Source: G965250275 sp965250275 | GTDB taxonomy: Bacteria; Pseudomonadota; Alphaproteobacteria; Rhodobacterales; Rhodobacteraceae | Reading direction: 5' to 3' | Assembly (NCBI GenBank): GCA_965250275.1 | Contig: OZ252297.1 | Location: 2,666,001-2,730,000, forward strand | Length of the DNA: 64,000 bases | Part shown: positions 1 to 8,221 of the stretch, piece by piece | Layout of the letters: every line of letters starts with the position of its first letter | Numbering within the stretch: position 1 is the stretch's first letter | Position numbers and translations under genes: made by a program | The notes under the pieces: model-generated | What the model was told of the DNA's origin: nothing | The model's database searches: none | The model's input: the letters and a program-made list of their open reading frames with translations, nothing else

Positions 1-10
1 CATTGGTTGG

Positions 11-475
11 GTGATCGTTGAAACACCTGACGGCTGGAAAAGGACGCCCATCGACGCGGCAACCCATGAGCGGATGACTTTGAAGCCTCAGACACCGGTC
101 CACCCCTATACGGGTGCGCCAGGCCGTGTGTTTGCAGTGATCGAGTTCGTGGCAATTATGGGGATAGCGAGCGCCCTTTTCACTCTGGGCGTCGCGATAT
201 GGGCCATCACCGACATCGTACAGGCGGCCCCAACGTCAGGCGAAGGGGAAACACTGCCCGCGCCATATAGCTACCGCGTCCTGATTTTACTTGCGATCTT
301 CTGGGCAGTGGCGCCGCCCTGCTGGTTTTGGATCGAGTATTGGAAGCTCTATGTCCCGAATGGAGACGGGTCAGACGCTGCGTTTGCACAGTTCAAGCAC
401 AACCAGAGCCTTTCAACGGCAATCTGGGCCGGCATTTTGCTGCTGCTGGGAGTGTTGATCTCGACCGCGTTCTGA
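11..475 (+). CDS. Hypothetical small membrane protein (start uncertain, near window edge)
   Basis: I do not recognise a family. The frame is open to the left edge of the window, so the true start may lie outside it; GTG at 11 and ATG at 74 are the visible starts. From the GTG the product is 154 residues. Three hydrophobic segments are visible at about residues 40-70, 88-112 and 135-153, consistent with an inner-membrane protein of three helices. The second segment is rich in aromatic residues (several Trp and Tyr). It converges on zapA with only 11 bases between the two stops, leaving no room for a separate terminator. No catalytic motif is visible, so no function is proposed. Confidence 0.6.
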   Translation: MIVETPDGWKRTPIDAATHERMTLKPQTPVHPYTGAPGRVFAVIEFVAIMGIASALFTLGVAIWAITDIVQAAPTSGEGETLPAPYSYRVLILLAIFWAVAPPCWFWIEYWKLYVPNGDGSDAAFAQFKHNQSLSTAIWAGILLLLGVLISTAF

Positions 476-486
476 CGCGTCAAACC

Positions 487-882
487 TTAGCCTTGGGTCT
501 TTTCTTCGACCTCTGCTGCAAGAGACTCAGCCCGCGCGGCGAGTTCGGCCAGCGTGTCCGTTACTGAATCCGGCACCACCGGCACTTCGATCCGCTCCGG
601 TTCCGGACGCGGAGCCTCACGCAGGGTTTCCAGCTCCGCTTCCTTTTCGGCAAGCTTGGTTTCGACGTCCTTGATCCGGTCTTCGACCGCCGCCGTTTTG
701 TCGGCGAGCAACAGCCCCGCCATCAAAAGCATGCGCGCTTCGGGCATCCGCCCGATCTGATCGGACAGCACTTGCGCTTCGTCATCCAGCATCTTGGCCG
801 CGGCATGCAGGTAGTCTTCTTCCCCGTCCTGGCAGGCCACGTCGAAGCCACGCCCGCCAATCTGTATGGTCACTTCGGGCAT
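487..882 (-). CDS. zapA: Cell division protein ZapA
   Basis: ZapA binds FtsZ in the cytoplasm and promotes bundling of FtsZ filaments at the division site. The 131-residue product starts with the typical ZapA N-terminal beta-strand region (a TIQIGGRGFDVAC-like stretch, about residues 5-17) followed by the globular helix carrying the MLDDEA and MLLMAGLLLAD segments (about 31-62). A long charged coiled coil occupies roughly residues 66-130. The extended acidic, proline-containing tail makes it longer than the roughly 110-residue enterobacterial form, as is usual in alphaproteobacteria. Its ATG overlaps the stop of the upstream coiled-coil gene by one base (TGATG), so the two are almost certainly co-translated. 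Confidence 0.9.
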   Translation of the reverse strand: MPEVTIQIGGRGFDVACQDGEEDYLHAAAKMLDDEAQVLSDQIGRMPEARMLLMAGLLLADKTAAVEDRIKDVETKLAEKEAELETLREAPRPEPERIEVPVVPDSVTDTLAELAARAESLAAEVEEKTQG

Positions 883-1373
883 CAGGCGTCCTCCTCTTCT
901 GCGCGGCCGGCTGCTGCCAGCAGCGGTTCCAGCTTGCTCAGAACCGCTTCGGCTTCTGCCACATCCGTAGCACGGGTGGCTCGCAAAGCTTCCAGTTCCG
1001 CCAGCATGGCCTTGTTGATCAAATGCGGCTCACCCACACCTTTTTCGTTGGCCGCCCTGAGCGCTGCATTGCTGTCGCGCAACTGGTCGTTCGCGGCACG
1101 CAATCGCTGCACGTCCATGTCCAGCCGTGCCATCGCTTCGCTTTGCCGGTTCAGTTCGCTTTTCAGCCCCTCCAACTCGCTTTCCTGACGCGCGCGCAGC
1201 GTGCGCAACCGCTCCTCGAGTTGTGCATTGGCCAGCTTCTCATCTTCGAGCTGCGCCACCATGTCGGGATCGGGTTCGGTGGATGCCGGGACAGCCGCCA
1301 GAGCCTCCACTCCGGCACCGATCCGGTCTATGGCAGCAGAGATGCGACTTTGCAGGTCCTCGATCTGGCTCAT
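882..1373 (-). CDS. Coiled-coil protein co-transcribed with zapA
   Basis: A 163-residue protein that is almost entirely helical, with heptad-like charged repeats from about residue 40 to 125 and a short alanine-rich tail. No signal peptide, membrane segment or catalytic motif is visible. ATG 1373 is preferred over GTG 1382 because an AGGG lies 8 bases upstream of the ATG. The one-base overlap with zapA suggests a partner in the same process, for example as a cytoskeletal or divisome accessory coiled coil, but this is inferred only from position. Similar small coiled-coil genes commonly precede zapA in Rhodobacterales. Function unknown. Confidence 0.75.
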   Translation of the reverse strand: MSQIEDLQSRISAAIDRIGAGVEALAAVPASTEPDPDMVAQLEDEKLANAQLEERLRTLRARQESELEGLKSELNRQSEAMARLDMDVQRLRAANDQLRDSNAALRAANEKGVGEPHLINKAMLAELEALRATRATDVAEAEAVLSKLEPLLAAAGRAEEEDA

Positions 1374-1382
1374 GTCCTTCAC

Positions 1383-1616
1383 CCTATATTGCGGTCATCC
1401 TGCCTTGGCTGGGGCAATCCGGTCTGGATGCGAATCGTCCCCGTCTTGACGTGATAGCAGTCTACCCAAGCTTGCTGCAAATTGCGCCTGATAGATTTCA
1501 ACGGCTTGCCCGCTCAAGTGCATGTGATGGGCGATGCACCGCCGGCTTCCGCTTGATCTTTGGCAACCGGCTGATATGCAGCGGCCATCCATCGTCTCAG
1601 CCAAAGGAACACCAAA
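1383..1616. promoter_or_regulatory. Divergent promoter region between the zapA operon and tkt
   Basis: About 234 bases separate the divergent starts. It should hold the promoters for both directions. The tkt ribosome binding site AAAGGA is visible at 1603-1608. I see no convincing RNA gene or clear operator here. Confidence 0.4.
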
Positions 1617-3650
1617 GTGGACCTCACGCCCCTGCGCACCGCCAATCCTGACCACTGGGCGAAGGCCGCCGCCATTCGCGCGCTGACGCTGGATGCGGTC
1701 CATACCGCCAATTCGGGGCATTCGGGCAAACCGATGGGCATGGCTGATGTGGCCACCGTTCTCTTTGAGCATCACCTGAAATTCGATGCCGCAGCACCAC
1801 GCTGGCCCGATCGGGACCGGTTCATCCTGTCCGCTGGCCACGGCTCGATGCTGCTTTATGCCTTGCTCTATCTGACCGGCTACGAAGACATGCCGATCGA
1901 AGAAATCAAGAATTTCCGCCAGTGGGGCGCCCGGACTGCCGGTCACCCGGAATATGGCCACGCCGCAGGGATCGAAACCACCACCGGGCCACTGGGCCAA
2001 GGCATTGCGAACGCGGTTGGATTCGCGATGGCCGAAGAGATCCAGCGCGCACGGTTCGGCAAAAAGGTCGTCGACCACTACACCTATGTCATCGCGGGCG
2101 ACGGTTGCCTGATGGAAGGGGTCAGCCAGGAAGCCATCGGCCTGGCCGGGCGCCACGAGCTGTCCAAACTCATTGTGTTCTGGGACAACAACAACATCAC
2201 CATCGATGGCACGGTGGAGCTGTCGGACCGCACCGACCAGGTCATGCGATTCAAGGCCTCAGGCTGGCATGTTCAGGAAATTGACGGCCACGACCCCAGC
2301 GCGATCGACGCGGCCATCGTCGCAGCCAAGAAGGCCGGCAAACCGTCGATGATCGCCTGCAAAACCCACATTGCGCTGGGTCACGCCGCACAGGGCACCT
2401 CTAAGGGTCATGGCGCCCTGACTGATCCCGATCAGATGGCAGATGCCAAGGCCAATTACGGCTGGACATCCGACCTTTTTGAAGTGCCCGCTGACATCAA
2501 GACCGCGTGGGAAGCGATTGGCGGAAAAGGGGCGAAGGCCCGCTGGGAGTGGGAAGCGCGGCTGGCTGAGCTGTCGGAGCGCAAACAAGCGGAGTTCCAC
2601 AGGATCTATGCCGGGGACGCACCGAAGCGACTGGCCGGCGCCATCCGCTCAGTCAAGAAAGCCGCCGTGGAGGCGGACGCCAAAGTCGCCACCCGGCGCA
2701 GTTCAGAGATCGTGCTGGAGGCCGTGAACCCGGTTCTGCCGGAAACCGTCGGCGGGAGCGCCGACCTGACCGGGTCGAACAATACCAAAACCGATGATTT
2801 GGGTGTCTTTGCCCCTGAAACCCGCAAAGGTCGCTACGTCTATTACGGTATCCGTGAGCATGGCATGGCTGCGGCCATGAACGGCATGGCGCTGCATGGC
2901 GGCGTACGGCCCTATGGCGGAACATTCATGTGTTTCACCGACTATGCGCGACCCGCTATGCGTTTGGCGGCGCTGATGAAAGTGCCATCGGTCTTTGTGA
3001 TGACCCATGACAGCATCGGCCTTGGCGAGGACGGCCCGACACACCAGCCGGTGGAGCATCTGGCAATCTCACGGGCCACGCCAAACACCTGGGTGTTCCG
3101 GCCCGCCGATACGGTGGAGACCGCCGAGGCGTGGGAAATCGCTCTGACCTCGAAAGAGACCCCTTCCGTCTTGTCGCTCACACGTCAGGGCGTGCCGACC
3201 GTGCGCAAGAAACACACCGCGCGCAATCTGACGGCGCAGGGCGCCTACGTGCTTGCGGATGCCATTGCCAAGCGCAAAGCCATTCTGATGGCCACCGGCT
3301 CTGAGGTTTCGGTTGCCCTGGCCGCCAAAGAGCTTCTGGAAGCCGAGGGGATCGGCACGCGGGTGGTCTCCATGCCGTGCTGGGAACTTTTCGAAGAACA
3401 AGACGAAACCTACCGCCGTCGCGTTCTGCCTGCCGGCGCCGTTCGGGTTGGCATCGAAGCCGCTGTAAGGTTTGGCTGGGACCGCTGGCTCTACGGAGAG
3501 CGCGGCAAACGCGAAAAGGCCGGGTTCATCGGAATGCACGGGTTCGGCGCTTCAGCACCGGCTGACGTCCTTTTCAAAGAATTCGGCATCACTCCGGAGG
3601 CCACCGTGAGCAAGGTCAAAGACCTGCTGGCATCAAACAAAATGCTCTGA
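1617..3650 (+). CDS. tkt: Transketolase
   Basis: Transfers two-carbon ketol units between sugar phosphates in the non-oxidative pentose phosphate pathway, with thiamine diphosphate and a divalent metal, in the cytoplasm. The 677-residue length is standard. Visible motifs are GHSGKPMG (about residues 34-41), the ThDP/metal motif starting GDGCLMEG and ending in DNNN (about 162-193), the REHGMAAAMNG segment with the ThDP-activating Glu (about 412-422), and a C-terminal transketolase domain. The start is GTG at 1617, with AAAGGA eight bases upstream. It lies upstream of gap on the same strand, separated by the minus-strand DUF808 gene, so the two are not one operon. Confidence 0.97.
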   Translation: MDLTPLRTANPDHWAKAAAIRALTLDAVHTANSGHSGKPMGMADVATVLFEHHLKFDAAAPRWPDRDRFILSAGHGSMLLYALLYLTGYEDMPIEEIKNFRQWGARTAGHPEYGHAAGIETTTGPLGQGIANAVGFAMAEEIQRARFGKKVVDHYTYVIAGDGCLMEGVSQEAIGLAGRHELSKLIVFWDNNNITIDGTVELSDRTDQVMRFKASGWHVQEIDGHDPSAIDAAIVAAKKAGKPSMIACKTHIALGHAAQGTSKGHGALTDPDQMADAKANYGWTSDLFEVPADIKTAWEAIGGKGAKARWEWEARLAELSERKQAEFHRIYAGDAPKRLAGAIRSVKKAAVEADAKVATRRSSEIVLEAVNPVLPETVGGSADLTGSNNTKTDDLGVFAPETRKGRYVYYGIREHGMAAAMNGMALHGGVRPYGGTFMCFTDYARPAMRLAALMKVPSVFVMTHDSIGLGEDGPTHQPVEHLAISRATPNTWVFRPADTVETAEAWEIALTSKETPSVLSLTRQGVPTVRKKHTARNLTAQGAYVLADAIAKRKAILMATGSEVSVALAAKELLEAEGIGTRVVSMPCWELFEEQDETYRRRVLPAGAVRVGIEAAVRFGWDRWLYGERGKREKAGFIGMHGFGASAPADVLFKEFGITPEATVSKVKDLLASNKML

Positions 3651-3664
3651 TCGCTGACCGCGGG

Positions 3665-3685
3665 ACCGGGCGTCTTCTGCCCGGT
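3665..3685. terminator. Hairpin between convergent tkt and DUF808 genes
   Basis: ACCGGGC (3665-3671) pairs with GCCCGGT (3679-3685) around a 7-base loop. It sits exactly between the two convergent stops. There is no strong T-run on either side, so it is a weak bidirectional terminator candidate. Confidence 0.45.
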
Positions 3686-4645
3686 TCAATGCCCGGTCGC
3701 CTGCCCGCTTCCGATCAGACCGGAGACTTTTGTCACGCCGGGAATGAGGAGCAGCCCAAAGCCCAGTCCCAGGATGCCGTCCAAAGCGGCTGTGACCGCC
3801 CAACTGACAAAGCCTGCGATGTTCGGGACCAGATGGGCGGCACCCTCTGCGATGTGATGAATTGTGTCATAAGGCCAGCCCCAGCCCAGGACTTCCAACC
3901 CGTGGATGATGATGTTCCCGCCAACCCAGAGCATGGCTGCGGTCCCGACGATGGTCAGGATGCGCATGAAGCCGGGCATCGCTTTGACCAGCCACCGTCC
4001 GAACGCGCGCGTGGCGCCCATTCGTCCGGAACTGGCCAGAAACAAGCCGAAATCATCCGTCTTCACGATCAACGCCACAGCACCGTAAACTGCAACCGTG
4101 ATCAGAATGCCAACGGTGGCGAGCGTCGCCGCCTCCATCCAGAAATTGCTTTCGGGGATCGCCGCCAACGCGATGGTCATGATCTCGGCAGACAGGATGA
4201 AATCGGTTTTGATGGCACCACGGGCCTTGGTTTCTTCCAGATGTGCGGGATCACCAGGCATGTCTTCGCTAAAAACAGCCACGTGATCTTTGGGCCAGAG
4301 CCAGTGGTGGATCTTCTCTGCGCCCTCAAAACATAAGTAGGAGCCGCCCAGCATCAGCAATGGCGTGATCAGCCACGGAGCGAAGTTCGATAGCAACAGG
4401 CCGACAGGTAGCAGATAGACCAGCTTGTTGATCAGAGATCCACGCGCGATGCGCCAGATCACCGGCAATTCCCGATCGGCGCTAAAGCCCTGCACGTATT
4501 TCGGTGTGACTGCAGCGTCGTCGATCACCGCGCCCGCAGCCTTGGCTCCGGCCTTGGTCGCCTGGGCGACGACATCGTCCAGAGACGCCGCGGCAACCTT
4601 GGCGATTCCCGCCACATCATCCAGTAGTGCAAGTAGTCCGCTCAT
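3686..4645 (-). CDS. DUF808 family inner-membrane protein
   Basis: 319 residues matching the DUF808 (YedI-like) family as I know it: a conserved N-terminus with GLLALLDDVAGIAKVAA, an Ala/Asp-rich segment containing a DDAAVTPKYVQGFS-like motif (about residues 40-58), then several membrane segments (about 72-112, 150-165, 173-195, 227-254 and 272-305). The segment LCFEGAEKIHHW between helices is typical of the family. The molecular function is not established; it is an integral inner-membrane protein. It is a single gene lying between tkt (convergent) and gap (divergent). The start ATG at 4645 gives the usual family N-terminus. Confidence 0.85.
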   Translation of the reverse strand: MSGLLALLDDVAGIAKVAAASLDDVVAQATKAGAKAAGAVIDDAAVTPKYVQGFSADRELPVIWRIARGSLINKLVYLLPVGLLLSNFAPWLITPLLMLGGSYLCFEGAEKIHHWLWPKDHVAVFSEDMPGDPAHLEETKARGAIKTDFILSAEIMTIALAAIPESNFWMEAATLATVGILITVAVYGAVALIVKTDDFGLFLASSGRMGATRAFGRWLVKAMPGFMRILTIVGTAAMLWVGGNIIIHGLEVLGWGWPYDTIHHIAEGAAHLVPNIAGFVSWAVTAALDGILGLGFGLLLIPGVTKVSGLIGSGQATGH

Positions 4646-4707
4646 CCTGTTGCCTTGTCGTCATTGGAGCATTTCTCGAAACAGTCTAGCGCCCCCAAAG
4701 CCACAGC

Positions 4708-4738
4708 GTTAGCGCAACCGCGGAAAGTTTGCGCTAAC
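4708..4738. promoter_or_regulatory. Two LacI-type operator-like sites in the gap promoter
   Basis: GTTAGCGCAACC (4708-4719) and GTTTGCGCTAAC (4727-4738) each resemble the palindrome GTTAGCGCTAAC (10 and 11 of 12 positions). Their centres are 19 bases apart. They also form one large inverted repeat with 10-base arms. They lie about 95-125 bases upstream of the gap start codon. The central CG and the arms are typical of LacI-family sites. Confidence 0.5.
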
Positions 4739-4830
4739 ACCCTCAAAATACGCCCGTTTTTCCCTTTAGGCGCGGCAAACCCCTCTATATATGCAGGGCA
4801 AAAGTACGATTTCAGTTTCGGAGTTAGGCC

Positions 4831-5835
4831 ATGACCATCAATGTCGGCATCAATGGATTCGGGCGCATCGGCCGGTGCACGCTCTCGCATATCGCCGCCT
4901 CCGGTCGCAACGACATCAAGGTTGTCAAAGCCAACGCCACAGGCCCGCTGGAGACGGCGGCGCACCTTCTGCGCTATGACAGCATCCATGGACGGTTCGC
5001 CAACGACATCCGGGTCGGAGACAAAACACTGGATCTAGGGCGTGGCGAGATTGAAATGTTTTCGACCTACGATCCCACCGAACTGGACTGGTCCGGCTGT
5101 GACGTCGTTCTGGAGTGCACCGGCAACTTCAATGACGGGGAAAAGGCCAAAGTGCATCTGGATCAGGGCGCAAAATCCGTTCTGATCTCCGCGCCTGCCA
5201 AGAACGTGCAAAAGACTATTGTTTTCGGCGTCAACGAAGAAACGCTGGCGCATGGTGATAACATGATCTCGAACGGATCCTGCACGACGAACTGCCTCGC
5301 CCCGCTGGCCAAGGTGCTGGATGACGGGATTGGCATCGAAAGCGGGATCATGACCACGATCCATTCCTACACTGGCGATCAGTCAACCGTGGACCGACGT
5401 CACAACGACCTTTATCGCGCGCGTGCGGCGGCCATGGCGATGATCCCGACCTCCACGGGCGCCGCCAAAGCGCTCGGAGAGGTTTTGCCGAACCTGAAAG
5501 GGCGCCTCGACGGGTCGGCCATCCGGGTCCCCACGCCCAACGTATCGGCCGTGGACCTGACCTTCCGCGCTCGGCGCGACGTCACCCGCGACGAAGTGAA
5601 TGCCATTGTTGCCGAGGCCGTCGCCGGACCAATGCATCGGGTCATGTCCTATGATCCCGAACCCAAGGTGTCGATCGACTTCAACCACACCGAAGAAAGC
5701 TCGATCTTTGCGCCGGACCAGACCCGCGTGGTCGGAGACCGTATGGTCCGGGTGCTTGCCTGGTACGACAACGAGTGGGGCTTTTCGGTTCGCATGGCTG
5801 ATGTCGCTGTCGAAATGGGGCGCCTGAACAACTGA
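4831..5835 (+). CDS. gap: Glyceraldehyde-3-phosphate dehydrogenase, type I
   Basis: Oxidises glyceraldehyde 3-phosphate to 1,3-bisphosphoglycerate with NAD in glycolysis and reverses this in gluconeogenesis; cytoplasmic tetramer. 334 residues, the standard length. The N-terminal Rossmann motif NGFGRIGR is at about residues 7-14, the active-site Cys is C151 within SNGSCTTNC, and the catalytic His lies in TIHSYTGDQ shortly after. The C-terminal WYDNEWGFS motif is present. GGAG at 4820-4823 sits 7 bases before the ATG. The upstream region has two LacI-type operator-like sites, suggesting control by a carbon-metabolism repressor. A strong terminator follows the gene. Confidence 0.97.
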   Translation: MTINVGINGFGRIGRCTLSHIAASGRNDIKVVKANATGPLETAAHLLRYDSIHGRFANDIRVGDKTLDLGRGEIEMFSTYDPTELDWSGCDVVLECTGNFNDGEKAKVHLDQGAKSVLISAPAKNVQKTIVFGVNEETLAHGDNMISNGSCTTNCLAPLAKVLDDGIGIESGIMTTIHSYTGDQSTVDRRHNDLYRARAAAMAMIPTSTGAAKALGEVLPNLKGRLDGSAIRVPTPNVSAVDLTFRARRDVTRDEVNAIVAEAVAGPMHRVMSYDPEPKVSIDFNHTEESSIFAPDQTRVVGDRMVRVLAWYDNEWGFSVRMADVAVEMGRLNN

Positions 5836-5856
5836 TCCCGCCCCTTCTTGTTCTAA

Positions 5857-5892
5857 AGGGCCCGGTCAGGCATATCTGGCCGGGCCTTTTTT
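5857..5892 (+). terminator. Rho-independent terminator of gap
   Basis: GGCCCGG (5859-5865) pairs with CCGGGCC (5880-5886), followed directly by six T residues (5887-5892). It lies 23 bases after the gap stop. Confidence 0.85.
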
Positions 5893-5909
5893 GTTTTCCA
5901 GAGGTCGCA

Positions 5910-6053
5910 ATGACGGACCGTATCGCACTTGGCCTCGGCCTGCTGATCGCCCTTCTGGTTGGTTTGGACGCGCTCATTTTCGGGTCCGATCATTTCATCT
6001 TTCTGGGCAAAAAGATGTACGAACTGATCGAGTGGATCGCGTTCTGGCGATAG
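5910..6053 (+). CDS. 47-residue membrane microprotein downstream of gap
   Basis: A short open frame from ATG 5910 to TAG 6051-6053. The product has one hydrophobic helix (about residues 6-24, rich in Leu, Ile and Gly) followed by an amphipathic tail ending in IEWIAFWR. AGAGG at 5900-5904 gives a ribosome binding site 5 bases before the ATG. It starts 17 bases after the gap terminator, so some expression could come from read-through of gap. Small proteins of this shape occur behind gap in Rhodobacterales, where they tend to be mislabelled as glyceraldehyde-3-phosphate dehydrogenase; I recall this rather than being able to verify it. Function unknown. Confidence 0.65.
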   Translation: MTDRIALGLGLLIALLVGLDALIFGSDHFIFLGKKMYELIEWIAFWR

Positions 6054-6108
6054 CCACCTACGCGCCTCGTGCTTGCAGGCGAACACCTGCCGCGCCACAC
6101 TGCGCGCG

Positions 6109-7011
6109 ATGGATCACCGCGCTTTGCTTGCCAGCCTTCCCGCAGAGGAAAAGGCCCGCCTGACCGCCCGCTCTGACATGGCGGGACTCAGACATCTGGC
6201 GCTCTATCTGGGCCTGTTGGGGCTGACCGGCACCGGACTGGCCTTGCAGATCCCCCTTTGGCCGTTGCTATTGCTGCCGCATGGCGTTCTTCTGGTCTTT
6301 CTCTTCACCTTCAGCCACGAATGCACGCATCAGACGCCGTTCCGCACTGTCTGGTTGAACGAAGCAGCCGGGCATTTCATCGCCCCGCTCATTGCCCTGC
6401 CCTTTGTCTGGTTTCGCTATTTTCATCTGGCTCATCACAAATACACCGGCGATCCGGAGCATGATCCTGAGTTGGCGGGAGGCGGTCGCCCATCAACATT
6501 GGCAGCTTGGATGCTCTATCTATCGGGATGGAAGTACTGGGCTGGCGGTTTGCAAACCCTTTGGGCACTGGCCTTTCGACCAATCACCGCGCCTTATCTT
6601 CCCCCGCGCAAACACAAGGCGATGCGCCGCGAAGCCCGCCTGATCCTGATCCTTTACATGCTGGCCTTGCTGAGTCTTTTGGTCTCGCCGTTGGTATTGT
6701 GGCTCTGGATTGTGCCAGTGCTGATCGGACAGCCCTTCCTGCGTCTCTACCTTCTTGCGGAACACGGCCTGTGCCCTGCGGTCGCGGATATGCTGGAAAA
6801 TTCCAGGACCACATACACCACACGGATCATGCGGTTTCTGGCGTGGAACATGCCCTATCATGCAGAGCATCACAGCTTTCCTGCGGTGCCGTTTCATCAC
6901 CTTCCGGCGTTTCACGCCTGGACCCGGGACAATCTGAAAAGCACGTCGGACGGGTATGTTACTTTCACCCGGGATTACCTCGACGAGCTGCGCGCGGAGC
7001 GCCCCGTTTAA
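6109..7011 (+). CDS. Fatty acid desaturase family protein
   Basis: A membrane di-iron enzyme of the fatty acid desaturase/hydroxylase superfamily. The three histidine boxes are visible: HECTHQ (about residue 70), HLAHHKYT (about 106) and HAEHH (about 251). Hydrophobic segments before the first box and around residues 180-215 fit the four-helix topology. With ATG 6109 the product is 300 residues; an upstream TTG at 6073 is possible but neither start has a clear ribosome binding site. The substrate cannot be read from the sequence; acyl lipids are likely, and carotenoid or related substrates are possible for this superfamily. It is flanked by the microprotein gene and by convergent anmK. Confidence 0.85.
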   Translation: MDHRALLASLPAEEKARLTARSDMAGLRHLALYLGLLGLTGTGLALQIPLWPLLLLPHGVLLVFLFTFSHECTHQTPFRTVWLNEAAGHFIAPLIALPFVWFRYFHLAHHKYTGDPEHDPELAGGGRPSTLAAWMLYLSGWKYWAGGLQTLWALAFRPITAPYLPPRKHKAMRREARLILILYMLALLSLLVSPLVLWLWIVPVLIGQPFLRLYLLAEHGLCPAVADMLENSRTTYTTRIMRFLAWNMPYHAEHHSFPAVPFHHLPAFHAWTRDNLKSTSDGYVTFTRDYLDELRAERPV

Positions 7012-7038
7012 CGCGGGATGCGCCACGGCACGCCCAGC

Positions 7039-8130
7039 TTATGACATGGCAGGCGCCTTTGGCTGACTGATGATGCCACCGCCGATTGCGGCCCGCACCC
7101 CCGTTGTCCCCGGACAGGAGGTGGGTAGCCCGCGGGCAATCCGCGCTGCAAGGTAGGCAAAAGCCTGCGCCTCAAGCATATCGCCATCCAGCCCCACGGA
7201 TTCGACCGGAGCGACCGGGCAATCCAGACTGACCGCCAGCATCTGCATCAGCACCGGGTTGTGCCGACCGCCACCTGTGACAAGAACCTGTTCAGGGGCC
7301 ACCGGACAATGCTCCATCCCCTGCGCAACACCTGCGGCGCACATCCCGGTCAACGTGGCCACTGCATCGGCATCGGACAGCTCGTTCACCAATCCGATCA
7401 TTCCATCAAAATCATTACGGTCCAGAGACTTGGGCGGCATTCTTGAGAAGTAGCTTTCAGCCAGAAACAGCTCCAGCGCACCGTTCTCGACCGTGCCGCG
7501 CGCGGCTAGCGCGCCGCCTTCGTCCATGGGTTTCGACAGTCGCGCCATCATCAGATCATTGACCGGAGCATTGGCGGGTCCCGTGTCGAAGGCCAGCAAA
7601 GCACCGGGATCCTCAGGCCGAGCAACCGACGGATCCACAAAGGTCAGGTTGGCCACACCCCCAAGGTTGAGAAAACACAAAGGCGCCTTGGCACCGATCC
7701 ACTGCGCGCAGGCGAAGTGAAAAAAGGGCGCCAGTGGGGCGCCTTCGCCCCCCATCGCCACGTCATCGCTGCGGAAATCCCAGACCACCGGGGTTTGCAA
7801 CAGTTCAGACAGAACCGCCCCGTCTCCGACCTGTAGCGTTCCTTGTAGACGCGGTGCATGCGCCAGCGTCTGCCCGTGAAATCCGATCAGGCCGACTTGC
7901 TCAAACTCCAAGAGCAGTTCGGCGTGGGCCAGCTCAACCACGCGCGCGGCGGCTTCGACCTCGGGACCGACCCATTTCCCAAGCCCCGCGCGAATGACCT
8001 TGCGCTCGTCGTCGGAGTAGGCCCGATAGGCGGTTGCGCCAAAGTCGAAAACCGTTTCCCCGTCCGTGATCAGAATGGCAGCATCGACCCCGTCGAGCGA
8101 GGTGCCGCTCATCGCCCCCAGAACCTTCAT
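7039..8130 (-). CDS. anmK: Anhydro-N-acetylmuramic acid kinase
   Basis: Cleaves and phosphorylates 1,6-anhydro-MurNAc to MurNAc 6-phosphate with ATP during cell-wall recycling in the cytoplasm. 363 residues, the usual size. The GAMSGTSLDGVDAA phosphate-binding motif is at the extreme N-terminus (about residues 4-17); FHGQTLAH, NLGGVANLTF and the VTGGGRHNPVLM segment near the C-terminus are all family hallmarks. ATG 8130 is preferred to the upstream ATG at 8157 because AAGGGA lies 7 bases before it and the motif then starts near residue 4. It is divergent from tyrS, a common arrangement. nagZ, acting in the same recycling pathway, lies about 18 kb away in this window. Confidence 0.95.
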   Translation of the reverse strand: MKVLGAMSGTSLDGVDAAILITDGETVFDFGATAYRAYSDDERKVIRAGLGKWVGPEVEAAARVVELAHAELLLEFEQVGLIGFHGQTLAHAPRLQGTLQVGDGAVLSELLQTPVVWDFRSDDVAMGGEGAPLAPFFHFACAQWIGAKAPLCFLNLGGVANLTFVDPSVARPEDPGALLAFDTGPANAPVNDLMMARLSKPMDEGGALAARGTVENGALELFLAESYFSRMPPKSLDRNDFDGMIGLVNELSDADAVATLTGMCAAGVAQGMEHCPVAPEQVLVTGGGRHNPVLMQMLAVSLDCPVAPVESVGLDGDMLEAQAFAYLAARIARGLPTSCPGTTGVRAAIGGGIISQPKAPAMS

Positions 8131-8221
8131 CCGAGTCCCTTTGACGGCCTTTTTCATCGGCCTTTTCCTTTGCTGCTCTGCCGCCTATAGAGTGCCCTGC
8201 AACGTGAACCCGAGGCAAGCC

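Noticed and set aside
1383..1616. 6S RNA near zapA
   Set aside because: In relatives ssrS tends to lie downstream of zapA; here only 11 bases separate zapA from its convergent neighbour, and the upstream gap shows no clear 6S-like long hairpin.
4642..4989. Minus-strand frame between DUF808 and gap
   Set aside because: It runs into gap antisense and covers the gap promoter; no conservation features.
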